Position numbers and translations under genes: made by a program. DNA of 64,000 nucleotides from Zonotrichia leucophrys gambelii (Eukaryota; Chordata; Aves; Passeriformes; Passerellidae): NCBI RefSeq assembly GCF_028769735.1, contig NC_088200.1, positions 73,339,894-73,403,893 on the forward strand, in the 5' to 3' direction. Of this stretch, positions 49,296 to 62,037 are shown one piece after another. The notes below the pieces were generated by a model. That model saw only the letters and a list, made by a program, of their open reading frames with translations. It had not been told where the DNA came from and searched no databases. Each line of letters opens with the position of its first letter. Position 1 is the first letter of the stretch.

Positions 49296-52200
49296 TTAAC
49301 CTTCTAATAAAATAAAATCCTCATCATTCCTCTCCTTCATCAAAAACAAAAATATCTACAATATTTTAAATAAAATATCTACAAAACCAAAAAATATCTA
49401 CAATACCAGAGGGACGCATTTATCTCCCCTGGAATGTCTCCCTACATCCAGCCACTCCTTTCACCCTGCTCCACCAGCCCTTCCCAGCCCATTTCTCTCC
49501 ACTGGGCACTCGAGGTTGAAATCAGGGCTTGGAAGGGCCTTGGAGACCAAAGATGTGACCTGGAACCAAGTGTGGAACCAAATGCTGTACAGATGAGGAA
49601 ATGTGTGTCTGGAGGGCCATCTAACTTTTTCCAGTCTCAAAAAAATAAGTTGTTTGTGAAAGATAAAAAAAGCACTTGTATTTTGAAATGTGAAGTCTGT
49701 TGATCTTGTTCTTTGGTTTATTAAGAAATGGTCTTGCAAGTGAGGACAAAAATCAAATTAATCCCATTCCCTGCCACTAGTGACTCTTTTCCCTGAGGTC
49801 TTGGGAGCATAAATCATTTCCTATTCTCTCCTTTTCTCTGGAACACAAGAGAACAAGATGCAATGGCTTTCCATTGATCTTCCTGAGAAGCATGGGTGTA
49901 TTGGGTCACCTCAGCCATGCAATGGAACACAATTAAACTTACTCTAAAGTATTAAAAACACACTACAAAAGGCCACCAATTAATCTAGGCACTTCTTGTT
50001 TCAGGTTTCTTTTCATTAATCAGTGTGTTATTTTTAATGGCCACTAAGTAGAGTTGTCAAGAAAACAAACTTTTAAATTCAAGAGAGGTTCGATATTTTG
50101 AATTTTCTTTTTGTTCTGTTCAGAGGAGGAAGAAAAAAACTCTCATGACTATTTCACTGTATTTTAATTTAATGACTCATTTTCTGATTAAAAATTACTA
50201 AAGATATAACACTAGCATTTTGGTAAAACTGTATAACTCCAGTTGTAAAATTATAACTTTCTATATAACTGTATACAGAAAATTAGTATCTCAAAATAAT
50301 TTTTATAATTATTTTGTCCTTCCATGCATTTTTCTAGCAGTCTTTGCTAAACAAATTGCGCCAATTTTTAAAATAATTAGTTGGCAATATATAAATGGTA
50401 TCCCAATAACTTATTGATAGCTGGCGAAGTTTAAAAAATGCTCTTCTCTAACAGAGGCTTGAATGAAAGAGTAGTTGTACTGAAATATATTAATATTTTA
50501 TAAATTTTTTTTTGTGAATACAGCAAAAGTAATTTGAAGACTTTTAAAACAGGAATTTCATATTTTCAGAAGTTTGTAACTTCGTAACTTTCAGAACTTC
50601 GTAACTTCAGAAGTTATTGGCATCCTAGATTGAGCAGATCAATTCTGTAGTCTAAGAATTTGGGAAAATTATAACCACATTCATTGAGATTTGCAGAAAA
50701 ATTTAAGTGCAAGTTGTAACCCATTCATCTTGGCAAATTTTGTAGAATTTGTGTTTGCATTCCAGTCATATAAACAGTGTTCAACATAAAGGTGGAGCAA
50801 GCATCTTTAAAACTGTTGGGTAGGAATGGCAGACACTAAAGAATAATACTGAACTAAAGTTTTTCAGGCAAGTGTTACCAATATATTACCAGAGCATTCA
50901 AAACATTGAGAAGAGGGTGAACAAACCAAATTTTGAAAGATTTGGTAGATCTGTAACAAAGGTGGAGCAACACAAAGGGTTTCAATGCCAGCGTTGCCTG
51001 CAGAAAATATCCAGTTTACAGGGAAAAAAAGTCCCCATGCTCAGTTTAAGGCACAGGTGAGTTTGGGTGGGCGAAGAAGGAAAGGAATTACCAGGAATTA
51101 TTCCAACTCCGGCATCCACAGGCACCTCCTGTGGCAAAGAGGGGCACAAAGCACGCCGCACTGATTTGTGCACAAAGGCCTCACACCCAGCCCCTGCCCT
51201 TCAGCAACTGCTGGGGCTGGGCTGGAAATTGGATTGCCAAATAATAGGAAACAATTTGTGGAAGAATGAATGCCAGTCAGGTTTGATCAGCCTGGAAACC
51301 ACGCTTCATAAATGGCCAAGTGTCCTGAGCTGCGGCCTGGTCCTGTTTCCACTCAGAGTTTATTCAGCCCTGTCACTTTCTCACCCCTGTTGGATTGGGG
51401 AGGTGAAACAGCAGCAAATATTGCTCGAGGAGGACATTTTTCCCTCCCTGTGTGTGTATTCCTCGTTGCTGAAGGCAAAGTGAGGTTTTCCTTGAAGATC
51501 AAAGACTTCCTGTAGTGTGATCGGTATCTAAAGGTGATTTCATATGCATGATGAGCCTGCACCTTTCTGATTCACTCCTGCCGCTGGGGAGCTGCACTGC
51601 TCACTGCCATGATTAATGCCACCTCTCATTAATGTGTTACACTCAAATTAGTGCAAACCTCCCCACCAACCACAACAGGGCTTGACTCAAACCTTGAGGG
51701 CATCTCATCTTCCTTGCTCCAAGTGGTGCTTCCCTCTGGATGTGTTCCCACCATCCTCATCCTTCTGCCACCTCTTCCTCAGCCCAGGCACTATTTTTTC
51801 TTCTTTCTGCAAGCACAGGAGCAGAGTGGAGAAGGAGGAGCACCTGTGCATCCTTGCTTCTCAGTCTGGCCTTAATTTTACCTTCCTCTTGCTCCTTCTC
51901 CAAAATCCTGCTTCTGGTCTCACCCAGCAAGGCCATGCTGTAGCACAGAAATCAGCCTGTTGCACTCATTTGCTAGGCTTTTTTCTTTTTTTTTCTCATT
52001 TTCAGATGGTCCTTTCCAATAGATTAGCCCTTCCTGCCACGCATCTAAAGAAATAGAGAGAGAAAAAGAAAGTTTTTCCATTTAGGTGTGCTTGTGCTTT
52101 GCTCTTTTATGGAAGGATCGGTCAATCCTTCAGCTCAGAAAGGATTTTAAGGAGGGGAACAATATCCCATGGGGCCTCTATCAGCTTTGCCTTTGTTTCC

Positions 52201-52309
52201 CAAGGTAACAAGTGCCCTTCAGGCTGCAGAGCACAGTGGATCTCCCAACCCTGCACACTTTGTGAAGAGCATCTTGTCAGGGCTTGAGGCCACACTAAAA
52301 AATGGCAAA
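49296..52309. other. Unique DNA, no gene seen
   Basis: Unique, AT-rich to mixed sequence. Short direct repeats ('gtaacttcgtaactttcag' and similar) occur at 50,574-50,612. No frame is accepted as coding. Confidence 0.5.
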
Positions 52310-52387
52310 CAATTGCAAATACAGGCAATTGCAAATACAGACAATTGCAAATACAGACAATTGCAAACACAGACAATTGCAAACTGC
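52310..52387 (+). repeat. 16-bp minisatellite, about 4.8 copies
   Basis: The unit is CAATTGCAAATACAGA, at 52,310, 52,326, 52,342, 52,358 and 52,374, with one or two substitutions per copy. Each unit contains an ATTGCAAA core, similar to a CEBP- or octamer-type site. The minus-strand frame of Cys/Asn/Leu repeats is an artefact. Confidence 0.95.
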
Positions 52388-53073
52388 ACCACTGTTTGAA
52401 AAGGAAAATGGACTCCTTTGAAATTTCCCTGTCTCATGCAAACACACAAGCAATATGTGTATGTGAAGGCTGCACGCATGGCACACGCAGAACTGTGTGA
52501 GCAGGATACCTGTGAGCCCAAAACTGCTGGAAAAGGGCAAAGAGAGCCACAGGAGCACCACAGAGCTCAGCTGGCTTGCTCAGCCCCTCTGGAAACGCTC
52601 AGAGGCCCAGGTGATGCTCACAGCCCCAACCCCAAGCAGAAAGGAACAGAAACCTTCTTCAGCCAGTGCAGAGCGAGTTGATTTTGGCTGAGCTGCTGCA
52701 GAACATTTGATAAAGCCAAAGTTTTGGCAAAAGCTTCAGGCTCCTCAATCCAAGTGAGGATTGTCCCACAGAAATGAAGGGATTGCCTGTTCTATTTTGG
52801 CCAAGTAGTTTGCAGGGTTGAGCATTAGTAATAGTTTGCATTAGTGACTGTCATCCCCATGGTGTTAACTCAGATTCCTCTGTGTTTTTAGAGCTTCCAC
52901 TGCTTGGGCAGCAGCCTGGTGGATTTCCCTCCCATTATTTAGGTGTGTGCTCCATTTCATTCCCAATTAAACCCGTTTTGGAGGAGGGTGTGTGGAGGTG
53001 GTGGCGTCCACACCTGGTCAGAGCTGAAAATCTGAGCTGAAGTAAAAATGGAAGGCTTGGCAAGGTGGTGCTG

Positions 53074-53318
53074 CTCTCTTTGAAAGACGCCGCTTTCAAA
53101 ATTTGAAAAAAAAACTTAAAAGTTTTGAAAATTCAAAAAAATTTTCTCTCTTTGAAACACACCACTTTCAAAATTTGAAAAAAAAATTGAAAATGTAGAA
53201 AACTCAAAAAATTTTCTCTCTTTGAAAAACACCACTTTCAAATTTTGAAAAGAAAATTGAAAGTTTTGAAAATTCAAAATATTCTCTCTTTGAAAGACAC
53301 CACTTTCAAAATTTGCAG
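53074..53318 (+). repeat. About 70-bp minisatellite, 3.5 copies, with internal inverted repeats
   Basis: The unit starts at 'ctctctttgaaagacacc' and repeats at 53,074, 53,146, 53,216 and 53,284 (periods 72, 70 and 68). Inside each unit 'ctttcaaaatttgaaa' and 'tttgaaaattcaaaa' segments are self-complementary, so each unit can fold. The minus-strand frame translates to a repeated Phe/Asn/Glu-rich peptide but has no other support. Confidence 0.93.
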
Positions 53319-53983
53319 TTTCAAAGCTCTGTTCTGGGGTGCAGCACATTGGTATTTTTTTGATGGAGGTGCTGGCCCTGTGAGCCAGCTGCTGTTCAAG
53401 GTATGAGATTGGATTGGAATCCACTTCTGGACATGCATGACACAATGCGCAGGGGCAATTACACAACCAAATTCTCACAGCATGCAGTAACACATTCAGT
53501 TTTGTAGAGGCTTACCTTAATTTGTTTTAGTTTTTTCTTTTCTTCAGAATGTGGAGGGGTATTACCAGGAAAGGATTTCTCTGTCGCTGTTCTGACCTTG
53601 TATTCCTTCCTCAAGCATCTGCTCTTGGCCATTGTCAGAGATGGGATCAATCTGACCTAACATGACAAACTCTGCATACCTCAGGTAATTGCATATTTTC
53701 TTTTTTCTTCTGCTTGACAATGCTGTTGAATTGTCGAGTAGGATGGAGCCTTGATTTTGTCTGATGCTGTTAAATAAATAATATTAGTGAAGAAGAGGGG
53801 AATGGATTAAATTCAAGAGTCTTGGCACTACAACACCTCTACAGCATCATTTTCTGCATTAGGAGCACAACAGACATGCAAAAAATGATGTTTATGTTAA
53901 GGTAAGCCAGAATAGGCCTCAATTTTCTACAGAAGTTACACAGGCTCTCTGTTGCCTTGCTTTTTATTTAATCAGGAGTGCTT

Positions 53984-54210
53984 TGTTTTATTTTATTTTA
54001 TTTTATTTTATTTTATTTTATTTTATTTTATTTTATTTTATTTTATTTTATTTTAATGTATATATTTTATTTTATTTTACTTTACTTTAATATATATATA
54101 TTATTTTATTTTCATATATATTTTATTTTATTTTACTTTACTGCATTTTATTTTATTTTATTTTATTTTATTTTATTTTATTTTATTTTATTTTATTTTA
54201 TTTTATTTTA
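53984..54210 (+). repeat. (TTTTA)n pentanucleotide array
   Basis: Two blocks of TTTTA units (53,985-54,053 and about 54,145-54,210) are separated by degenerate copies containing TTTAC and TATATA variants. A Phe/Ile/Leu/Tyr frame across it is an artefact. Confidence 0.97.
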
Positions 54211-57200
54211 ATCTTACCAGCTCAGCTAACAAGCCTTTCAGAGGAGGAACCTGAAGGAAACAAAAACCACCTGAGCTGGTTGTGGGCACACTGGCAATGC
54301 TGTGGGGAGCATAAATCTCCATTTTTGTCCCCAAAATCCTTGCCCAGGAGGTAACAGAGGTTTCAGTGGAGCTGGGTTGACTTTCCCCTGCAAGATTCCA
54401 GATGTGTGCAGGCACTCATGCCAGAAATACACAATAATTTGTAATTCCAGAAAATTCCATATGGTGAAGGCTGTATTTGCATGTCTTCCCTATAGATCAG
54501 GTGCGGAACTCTGCATGTAAAGGCTTAGCTGCTTTGCTTTTCACACCAAAGTCTTGTAATGGAAATTTTTTAGGTCCTTCTTCAGTTTTTGATGAATTTA
54601 TGGCATCAGATATTAACTGCTAGACTGCCATTTTCATTAGTGACTTTTTTAATAAAAAATGGGAATTCTGCAACAATAAGTTCACAGGGAGTGACCACTG
54701 AAGTCTAAACTTTTTTGTTTGCTATATTACAAATTTTCTCTGTTTATCATTAAAAAGTTACCCTTTACTGAAAGAAAAGTGGAATATATTGTCTATATGA
54801 AATATATCTTAATATTGAAAATATATGAAATATATTTTCAATATATTGAAAAATATCTTTTTTCAATATATTGAAAACAGCTATATTTTTCATTAGTTAA
54901 AATAAAAATATCACAATATTATAAACACATTTAATATTAATAGCATAAACACGTTTAAGACTTGAAATGTAAATATTCAGGAAAAAGAAAGGAGGTTTCA
55001 GCTTTTCATTCATGAATACCAGAGAGCTAAACAAGACTATCCACATGCTGTATTTAATCTCATATTACCCAATTTGACAGCGGGGCATGAAAATATGAAG
55101 CATATATTCTGCAAATCTCGTGTTAACAGAGGCATCTCATGTATCATGGAGAAGTTCTGTATGTCTTTAAAGGAAAAAATCCTGTGGAGAAGTGGCTGGG
55201 TGAGAGGTGTAGTAGAAAAACAAAAAAAAAAAAAAATGAAGTGCCAAGGCTGTAAGTGGAGAAATGCCTGGATGGAGTGGTAAAAGTGTATGAGAACAGA
55301 AGCCTGAACCAGAGAAAAAGGATTTAAAGCTCCCTTATGCCCTCAAGATAACTCTCTTAATGAAGAAAAAGTCCTCCATGAGTGGCAGAAATAATGAATT
55401 TTGGTTTTCAGCATCTCTTTCTCATGTGCTTTTTCCCATCTCTAATAAAGGGTGAGGTTATTAGCCACTCTCAGGGAAAGAAAAAGGAAACATCATAAGC
55501 TCAATTATACGAGTGGTTTCTCACTGGGAAAAAGCAAAAATAAAGGGCTGAAGCTGCTGCCCAAGGAGAGCAGAGCCAAAGCTGAGAGCACCCAGGAACC
55601 AAATAAAACATCCCAGGTAAAATTCTCCCCTTAACTTCACATTTCTGGCCTTTCACGCCCTGTTTTTGCCTGCTCAAACAGGTATTTTTCTCCTCTCTCG
55701 GGGTAAGATATAAAATTTTTACTAACCCTTTGTTTCTCCATTAGCCAAGATTTCCTGGCTTGCTGGGGATGATAAAATAAACCTAAATTTACAAAGTGCC
55801 CCATCTATGAGGACACCAGCTGTATCTGAGGGTGAAATATCAGAAGACTGCAGTGCTGGAGGAGAGGCTTAGCACATCGACTTTTCTGTTAAAAAAAAAA
55901 AATAAAAAAAAGAAAAAAAATAGCACTTCTGATGATGCAGTGATAAAGCTAACATGGTTATGAAGGCAAGTGACTGCAGACTTTCCAAGCTTAAGGATTA
56001 AGGTTTTAGGTTAAGCAGCCCTTCTGGACAGAAAAGGGGAAGGATTAAAAATCAGAAGGAAGATCAGCTGTCCCTGCTCATAATATGGGAGATAGGTAAA
56101 TTGGAAAAAAAATAACGTTGGAGTGTTTTGCCTTTGGAAATTCAGGGTGAAATGGACATGCCAGGCCACAGAGCAATGGAGTGAGCCCTCACAGGTTAAA
56201 CCCCAGCTGTGTGATAAGGAGTTTCCACATGGCATGAGACTAATCTGTTCACTGCAGTGATGCAGATGATCCCGTGGCCTGTTTGTTTTCTCTTCTGTTT
56301 TATTTTTTTTTTTAATTTTTTTCCCCCTTTGGGATAGTAGACTAGCATAATCCACAGATATGAATCTGCAGAACAAAAATTAAAGATCTGCTTCTCAACC
56401 ACTCAGGCGCGTTCAGGGTTCCTCTCTGAGCTTCCAGCAAGGAGGGAAAGTTCCTTCAGAAATGAAAGTGGAGGGAATCTGCCTGATTATTTGTGCCACC
56501 ACCTTTTTCAGTGGCCAGAAGAGGACAAGTCAGGAATCTCTGTGGTGTGGGGTGATTAACCATTCTTCTTTCTTCTGCTGCTCACACAAATATAACACCC
56601 ACCTGTTTTCTCCTAAACTTGGTTTGCAGAAAGTTGAAATTTTTACGGAAACTGATTTTATTTCCTTCCTAGAACTTTAAAAGGTAAATTTATGTTTCAC
56701 ATGCCTTGTTGGTGTACAGGTGTTATAGAATGGGTTGTGGGGAAGCTGGGAGGTGTGGGACATCTTTTCTATCATCTCAAATATTTGCAGGAATAGAAAA
56801 ATCAATGTAATTTGCACAGTGTTACAGACAAAAAAAAAAAAAAGAACAAAAACCTAAAACCAGGACCATTTAAATTTCTGTTATAAGACACAGTGAGCAA
56901 ACGATGACTTTTGGGGGAAAAAAAATAGAATGCTACAAAAGGCTGAGTTATAATCAGCTCAGCAGAGGTCATAGTAGGCTGATCCAAGAGCCATCCTCAC
57001 TGAGGTCCCAGCTCCACACAGCATTTAAATGCTTGCTTAATTTTAATCACAATAAAGTCCTGCATGACCTTAATGTTGAGGGAATTGCTGAAGCTCAGGT
57101 GGAGACATGGTTTGGTGAGGGCTGGGAGCAAGAAGAGGAGAGAGCCCCTTGCTGTAGGTTCTCATTTGTGGGACTCAGGCAGGATCAAAGGCTGCAGTGT

Positions 57201-60200
57201 CAGTTCTGGAGCAGGAAATGTCCCCACAGAGCCGTGAGGCAGGAAACAGGGATGAGCAATTTGTAAGGAAGGTGTGGTGGGAGCTGGAAAATGTGTCCCA
57301 CAGGTCAGCTGTGCACCCTCCTTCTCTCTGGGCTGGATCCCTTTGTGTTCCACAAGGACTTTAGGAAATTATTGTGGTCAATGTCTGATGGCTTCAGTGG
57401 CGGAAATTCAACTCCTGCTCTGCTTGTTTTGCAGAATGTGAGTCTACACACACTGCTGGTTGATACAGGGTTGAATTTTACAGCCTGATCCCTTTGCTCT
57501 CGTTCTTTTGATTTTAAGAATGTTGTTCTCCTGATGCAAATGGAAAAGTCCACCTTCCAATTAATGATAAAAGGGGGAGAGGATTTTTCTTTTGAGAACA
57601 TCAGACCAGTATACCCCAAGGGTCAGGTTCCTCTGTCATATTCACTTTGATAGTACTAAACTATCAAAAGTGTCTTGGTATCTATGCCTGGATTTTGCAG
57701 CTCTGCTGCTTCAAGAAAAGCATAGGAATGATCACTTTTTTACTTTTGTAGTTCTGTCAAATAAACTGAACTCAGGACAGATGAGGAAGCACCTTAGATG
57801 GGCTCCTAACATCAGTATTGTACTCACTGAGCCAAATTGTTTTATACTTTTTCATTGCTTTGTCAGGAGCACTCTGGTAGATGCACTGATTTAAATGAGC
57901 CAACAAATGCATCCAAAAGCCCAAGAAGTCAGTGTATGAGAGCAACCATAATCAGAAATGTGTATTCTCCTAGTGCACTGCCCAGAGTGGCAAGTTTGGC
58001 CTCTCTGGACTCCTGGATGACTCTCCTGGGCAAACAACTCTGCTCCTCCACCCACGCTTGGGGGAAAAAAGGCTCTCTGTGCCTCATTTGTGAAAGCCAG
58101 CACGGTAAGGGTTATGGTGAGCCCCATAAAACAAATATTTTAGCTTGAGGATGAAGGAGGATCAGCATGGCTCACAGTTCACCACTGTTTTTGCTGTGAT
58201 TCTGGCCGATGTGGCTGGCAGCACAGGGACTCCTTTATCAGTCCTGCTGCTTGGCCTCAGACAGAAAGTGTGTTCATGGCTTGAGCAGATGTTTCTGCTT
58301 TTAGGAATCAGCCGTTTCCTCTTTTCCAGAAGCACATGCCAGCACAGTCAATATCTGGAAACCTGCTGCTTCACAGTAGGTCCAGAGTCTAAACTGGTAC
58401 TTTACTAGAAAATGGTAATAAAGCAGTTTGAATTGCTTTTCATCCTTCATGCTCTTAATGGCTTTCAGGTTCATATGAGACCAATCAATTAATCCTGGTT
58501 CAGACCTAGAGGAATGGGATGTTTCCTACGCTCTGAATAGGAAAGAAACCCATAACAGAGATTACCAATCCACTTATTAAGACTTATGTTAGCGGTGTAG
58601 TCTAACAGAGCCTCCAGCTGAGGTTGGGACTACAGATTTGCAATCTTGTAAATGCCTAATGTTCACTATGCTAATTAATTGCTAAATCACAAAAGGCCAA
58701 TCATAATTATTGTTTCAGGTTAGCAATTCTCCCTGACCTGATTGCATGCTTGCTGTTTGGAAGAATTAATGAACGATGCTCATTTAGGAACACTCACCTG
58801 TATAATCCACAGTTTTTGGCTCTGTAAGTTTTTGTTTCCAGGTGATGAAAAACACTTTTTGACCTGAATTTTGATCTGAACTGCTCTTGGATGGACTCTG
58901 CTACACTTCATCATTCTACAAGGCCAGTCAAGTAGTGAGAGCTCACACAGCTGAAGTGATAATTGCTCTGGTCTTGCAAGCATTTTCAGGGAACTGAATG
59001 TGTCACACTGTGGCCAGCCACACTTGGCTAGGTTTGTGCATTCTGGGGTAGTTGAAGTTTCCCATTTCAGGACTTCTTTCTGGAGGCAACTGGGCCACTT
59101 GTATATCAAACCCAAGGTTTTCTAGCTTCTTTCCTTATTTGTCCCATGTAGTGCCAGCCCTTGGTAAAAACTTTCTTGCTGAAGTTGCTGATGAACAGAG
59201 GCACAGGAATTGCTAAGTGCCCTTCCAAAAATCCCATGAAGATGAGAAGCAAAACTCCTGTTGATCTCAGGCACACAGAGTCAAACTTGTATTTACAAAA
59301 AAAGAAAAATAATGTTAATGGCATATTTGAAGACTGATCAAAGAAAGCTTCTCCTGTTCTTTTGTCATGTGGTCCCAAAAACTGCCAGTGAAGGGAGTCA
59401 AGGGGTTATCAGGAAGATTTCTGGCTGACAGTCAGGCACATTGACATGTGAGGGCTGGCTGACGTGGCTGGAGTCATGAGGATGCAGAGGATACTGCCTT
59501 GGCTCTGAAAGCTCTTACTCAGCTTGCTATCTAAAACTGTCCCAACCCATCGAGCCTGATGTGTTTAGATCCCTTCCAATCGTTATCTGTTACTTGTATG
59601 GTGAGAAGGTTGACCTGGCAGCTCTGAAATGACAGTCTAGAAATTGGAGTAATTTCCTCGCTGGGATAAGGTGGTTCTGGCAGCCCTGAGAGTAACTGTG
59701 CAGGAGGGATCAGGCTGCTGCATAAATCCCTACTCTGAGGTGATCTCACCAACAACCAGATGCTGATCTGCTCACTGTTACTACTCATATCTGAAGGATT
59801 TTGATGGTAGCCCTGAGCCAGCCAAACCCTAGGGCTGCTGCTCCCCGTTGTTCTGTGTTCTCTGGTTCAAACTGGGGCTGCAGAGGAGCAACCCTGGGCA
59901 AGAGCAGCTGCACGGGTTCCTGGTGGACAAAAAAGAAAAGCAAGAGGAAAAGAGGGCAGGAGATGACACAGGAACATTGGGAGAATTTTCCAGCAAGCAA
60001 GAAGCTGCTGCAGAAGGAGAGGCATTCCCTCCACCGTGCTGTAACTCTAGCCAGCCAGCCAAGCAGCACAGCAGACACTCAGCAGCACTGGCCCCAGCCC
60101 AAGTCCCTGTGCCAGGCTCCAGGCACACCTGTTGGGCAGATTCCTTTCACCCAGCTTTCAGATAATATTTCAAAGGTGGCTGGTGAGATGTGCCTTAGCC

Positions 60201-60455
60201 TGCTGCGGTGCTGCAGACCTCACTCATCACACCTTGATGCACACTCATCACGCACCCCAGACTGGGGTGTCCCAGACTGGCAGAGAGAGCTGCCACCTGT
60301 GGAGTGATCCACCTGCCTGGGGGAACCAGGAAGAGCTCAGGGAGCCTGGAGTAGCCTTGGCTTTTGCCAGCACCGAAGAAGGGAGATGTGAAGATGCACA
60401 GCAAGCTGGAATACAACTTCTTTATATGTCCTCGCTAGTTCCTTAGGTGCTCCGA
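54211..60455. other. Unique DNA, no gene seen
   Basis: Mostly unique sequence. It includes an AT palindrome cluster at 54,780-54,880 and a candidate conserved non-coding block at about 58,470-58,790. The frames around 59,785-60,446 overlap on both strands and contain no recognised domain. Confidence 0.5.
54811..54877. repeat. Cluster of AT-rich palindromes
   Basis: The perfect 18-bp palindrome TTTTCAATATATTGAAAA occurs twice, at 54,835-54,852 and 54,860-54,877. It is preceded by 'aatattgaaaatatat', which is complementary to the first copy's left side. Several alternative hairpins are possible. Confidence 0.88.
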
Positions 60456-60457
60456 AC

Positions 60458-60555
60458 ATCCATCCATCATCCATGCCTCCATTCAGGCCTCCATCCATCC
60501 ATCCATCCATCCATCCATCCATCCATCCATCCATCCATCCATCCCTCCATCCTAC
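60458..60555 (+). repeat. (CATC)n tetranucleotide array, CATCC orientation, block A
   Basis: About 20 CATC units with a few substitutions. It is the first block of a roughly 2-kb satellite. The Ile-His-Pro-Ser open frames across all these blocks come from the four-base period and are not proteins. Confidence 0.97.
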
Positions 60556-60575
60556 CATGATCCCTCATTATCCCC

Positions 60576-60710
60576 ATGATGGATGGAAAAAAGATGAATG
60601 GATGATGCATAAATGGATGGATGGATGGATGGATGGATGGATGGATGGATGGATGGATGGAGGAAGAGATGGTATGAGACGGAGATGATGGATGGATTGG
60701 ACGGACGGAG
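60576..60710 (+). repeat. (GGAT)n tetranucleotide array, inverted orientation, block B
   Basis: The same tetranucleotide as block A but on the opposite strand, with its purest part at 60,614-60,661. The 20-base spacer between A and B ('accatgatccctcattatcc') is short enough for the two blocks to fold back on each other. Confidence 0.95.
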
Positions 60711-60755
60711 GATCATAAAGCCATTCATTATATATCATGCATTTTTGATGGTATC

Positions 60756-61912
60756 CCATCATCCATCCATCCACATTTCCAATCCTCCATCTTTTCAGCT
60801 CTGCATTATGCATCCTCATCCATCCATCCATCCATCCATCCATGCATCCTCCATCCATCCCATCCATTTTCCATCCAGCTCATCCATTCCTCCATCCATC
60901 TCATCCATCCATCCATCCATCATCCATCATTCATCCATCCATCCATCTATCCATCCATCCATCATCCATCCATTATCTCCATCCATCCTTCATCCATCAT
61001 CCATCCATCATCCATCCTTCATCCATGCAATCATCATCCATCATCTATCCATCATTCTATCCATCTCCATCTATCCATCCATATCTCCACCATCCATCTC
61101 TCATCCATGAACCCAATCATCATTACCATCATTCCATCCATCTCATCATATCCCTCCATCCATCATCCATCCATCCATCCATCCATCCATCCATCCATCC
61201 ATCCATCCACCCATCCATCCATCAATCCATCCATCCATCCATCCAATCCATCCATCCTCATCATCCATCCAATCCATCCATCCCCCATCCATCCATCATC
61301 CATCCATCCATCCATCCATCCATCCATCCATCCATCCATCCATCCATCCATCCATCCATCATCCATCCATCCATCCATCCATCCATCCATCCATCCATCC
61401 ATTTATCCGTCCATCCATCCATCCATCATCCATCCAGCCATCCATCTCTCCATCTCTGCATCCATGAATCAATCATCATCTATCCATCATTCTGCCATCT
61501 CCATCTGTCCATCCATATCTCCTTCCCTCCATCCATCCTTCCATCCATCCTTCCATCCGTCATCCATCCATCCATCCATGCATCCATCCATCCATCCATC
61601 CATCCATCCATCCATCCATCCATCCAGCCATTCACCCATTCATTCATCCATATATCATCCATCTATTCCTCTGTCCATCCATCCTTCCATCCATCCATCC
61701 ATCTACACATCAATCCATTCCTCATCCATCCATCCATCCATCCATCCATCCATCCATCCATCCATCCATCCATCCATCCATCATCCATCCATCATCCATT
61801 CATCCATCCATCCATCCACCCATCCATCATCCATCATCCATCCATCCATCATCCATCCATCCATCCATCCATCCATCCATCCATCCATCCATCCATCCAT
61901 CATCCATCCACT
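60756..61912 (+). repeat. (CATC)n satellite, CATCC orientation, block C (about 1.15 kb)
   Basis: The main block: pure runs of up to about 80 bases are broken by variants such as CATCAT, CATCTC and CATTC. The 417-residue open frame (60,842-62,095), the longest in the window, lies here and is composed of His-Pro-Ser-Ile repeats with no coding signal. Confidence 0.97.
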
Positions 61913-62037
61913 GACAGCTCCCTGGCCAGCCCCATGACTTGCTGTCTGTCTCTCCTTCCTGAGGATGACACAGCTCTGTCACCTCATTTGGAGCAGCAGA
62001 CAGTTTGTCCTGCTCTTCCATGGATTAATCGATGGAC
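61913..62037. other. Unique spacer between inverted satellite blocks C and D
   Basis: About 125 bases of non-repetitive sequence that would form the loop if C and D paired. No feature was recognised in it. Confidence 0.7.
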
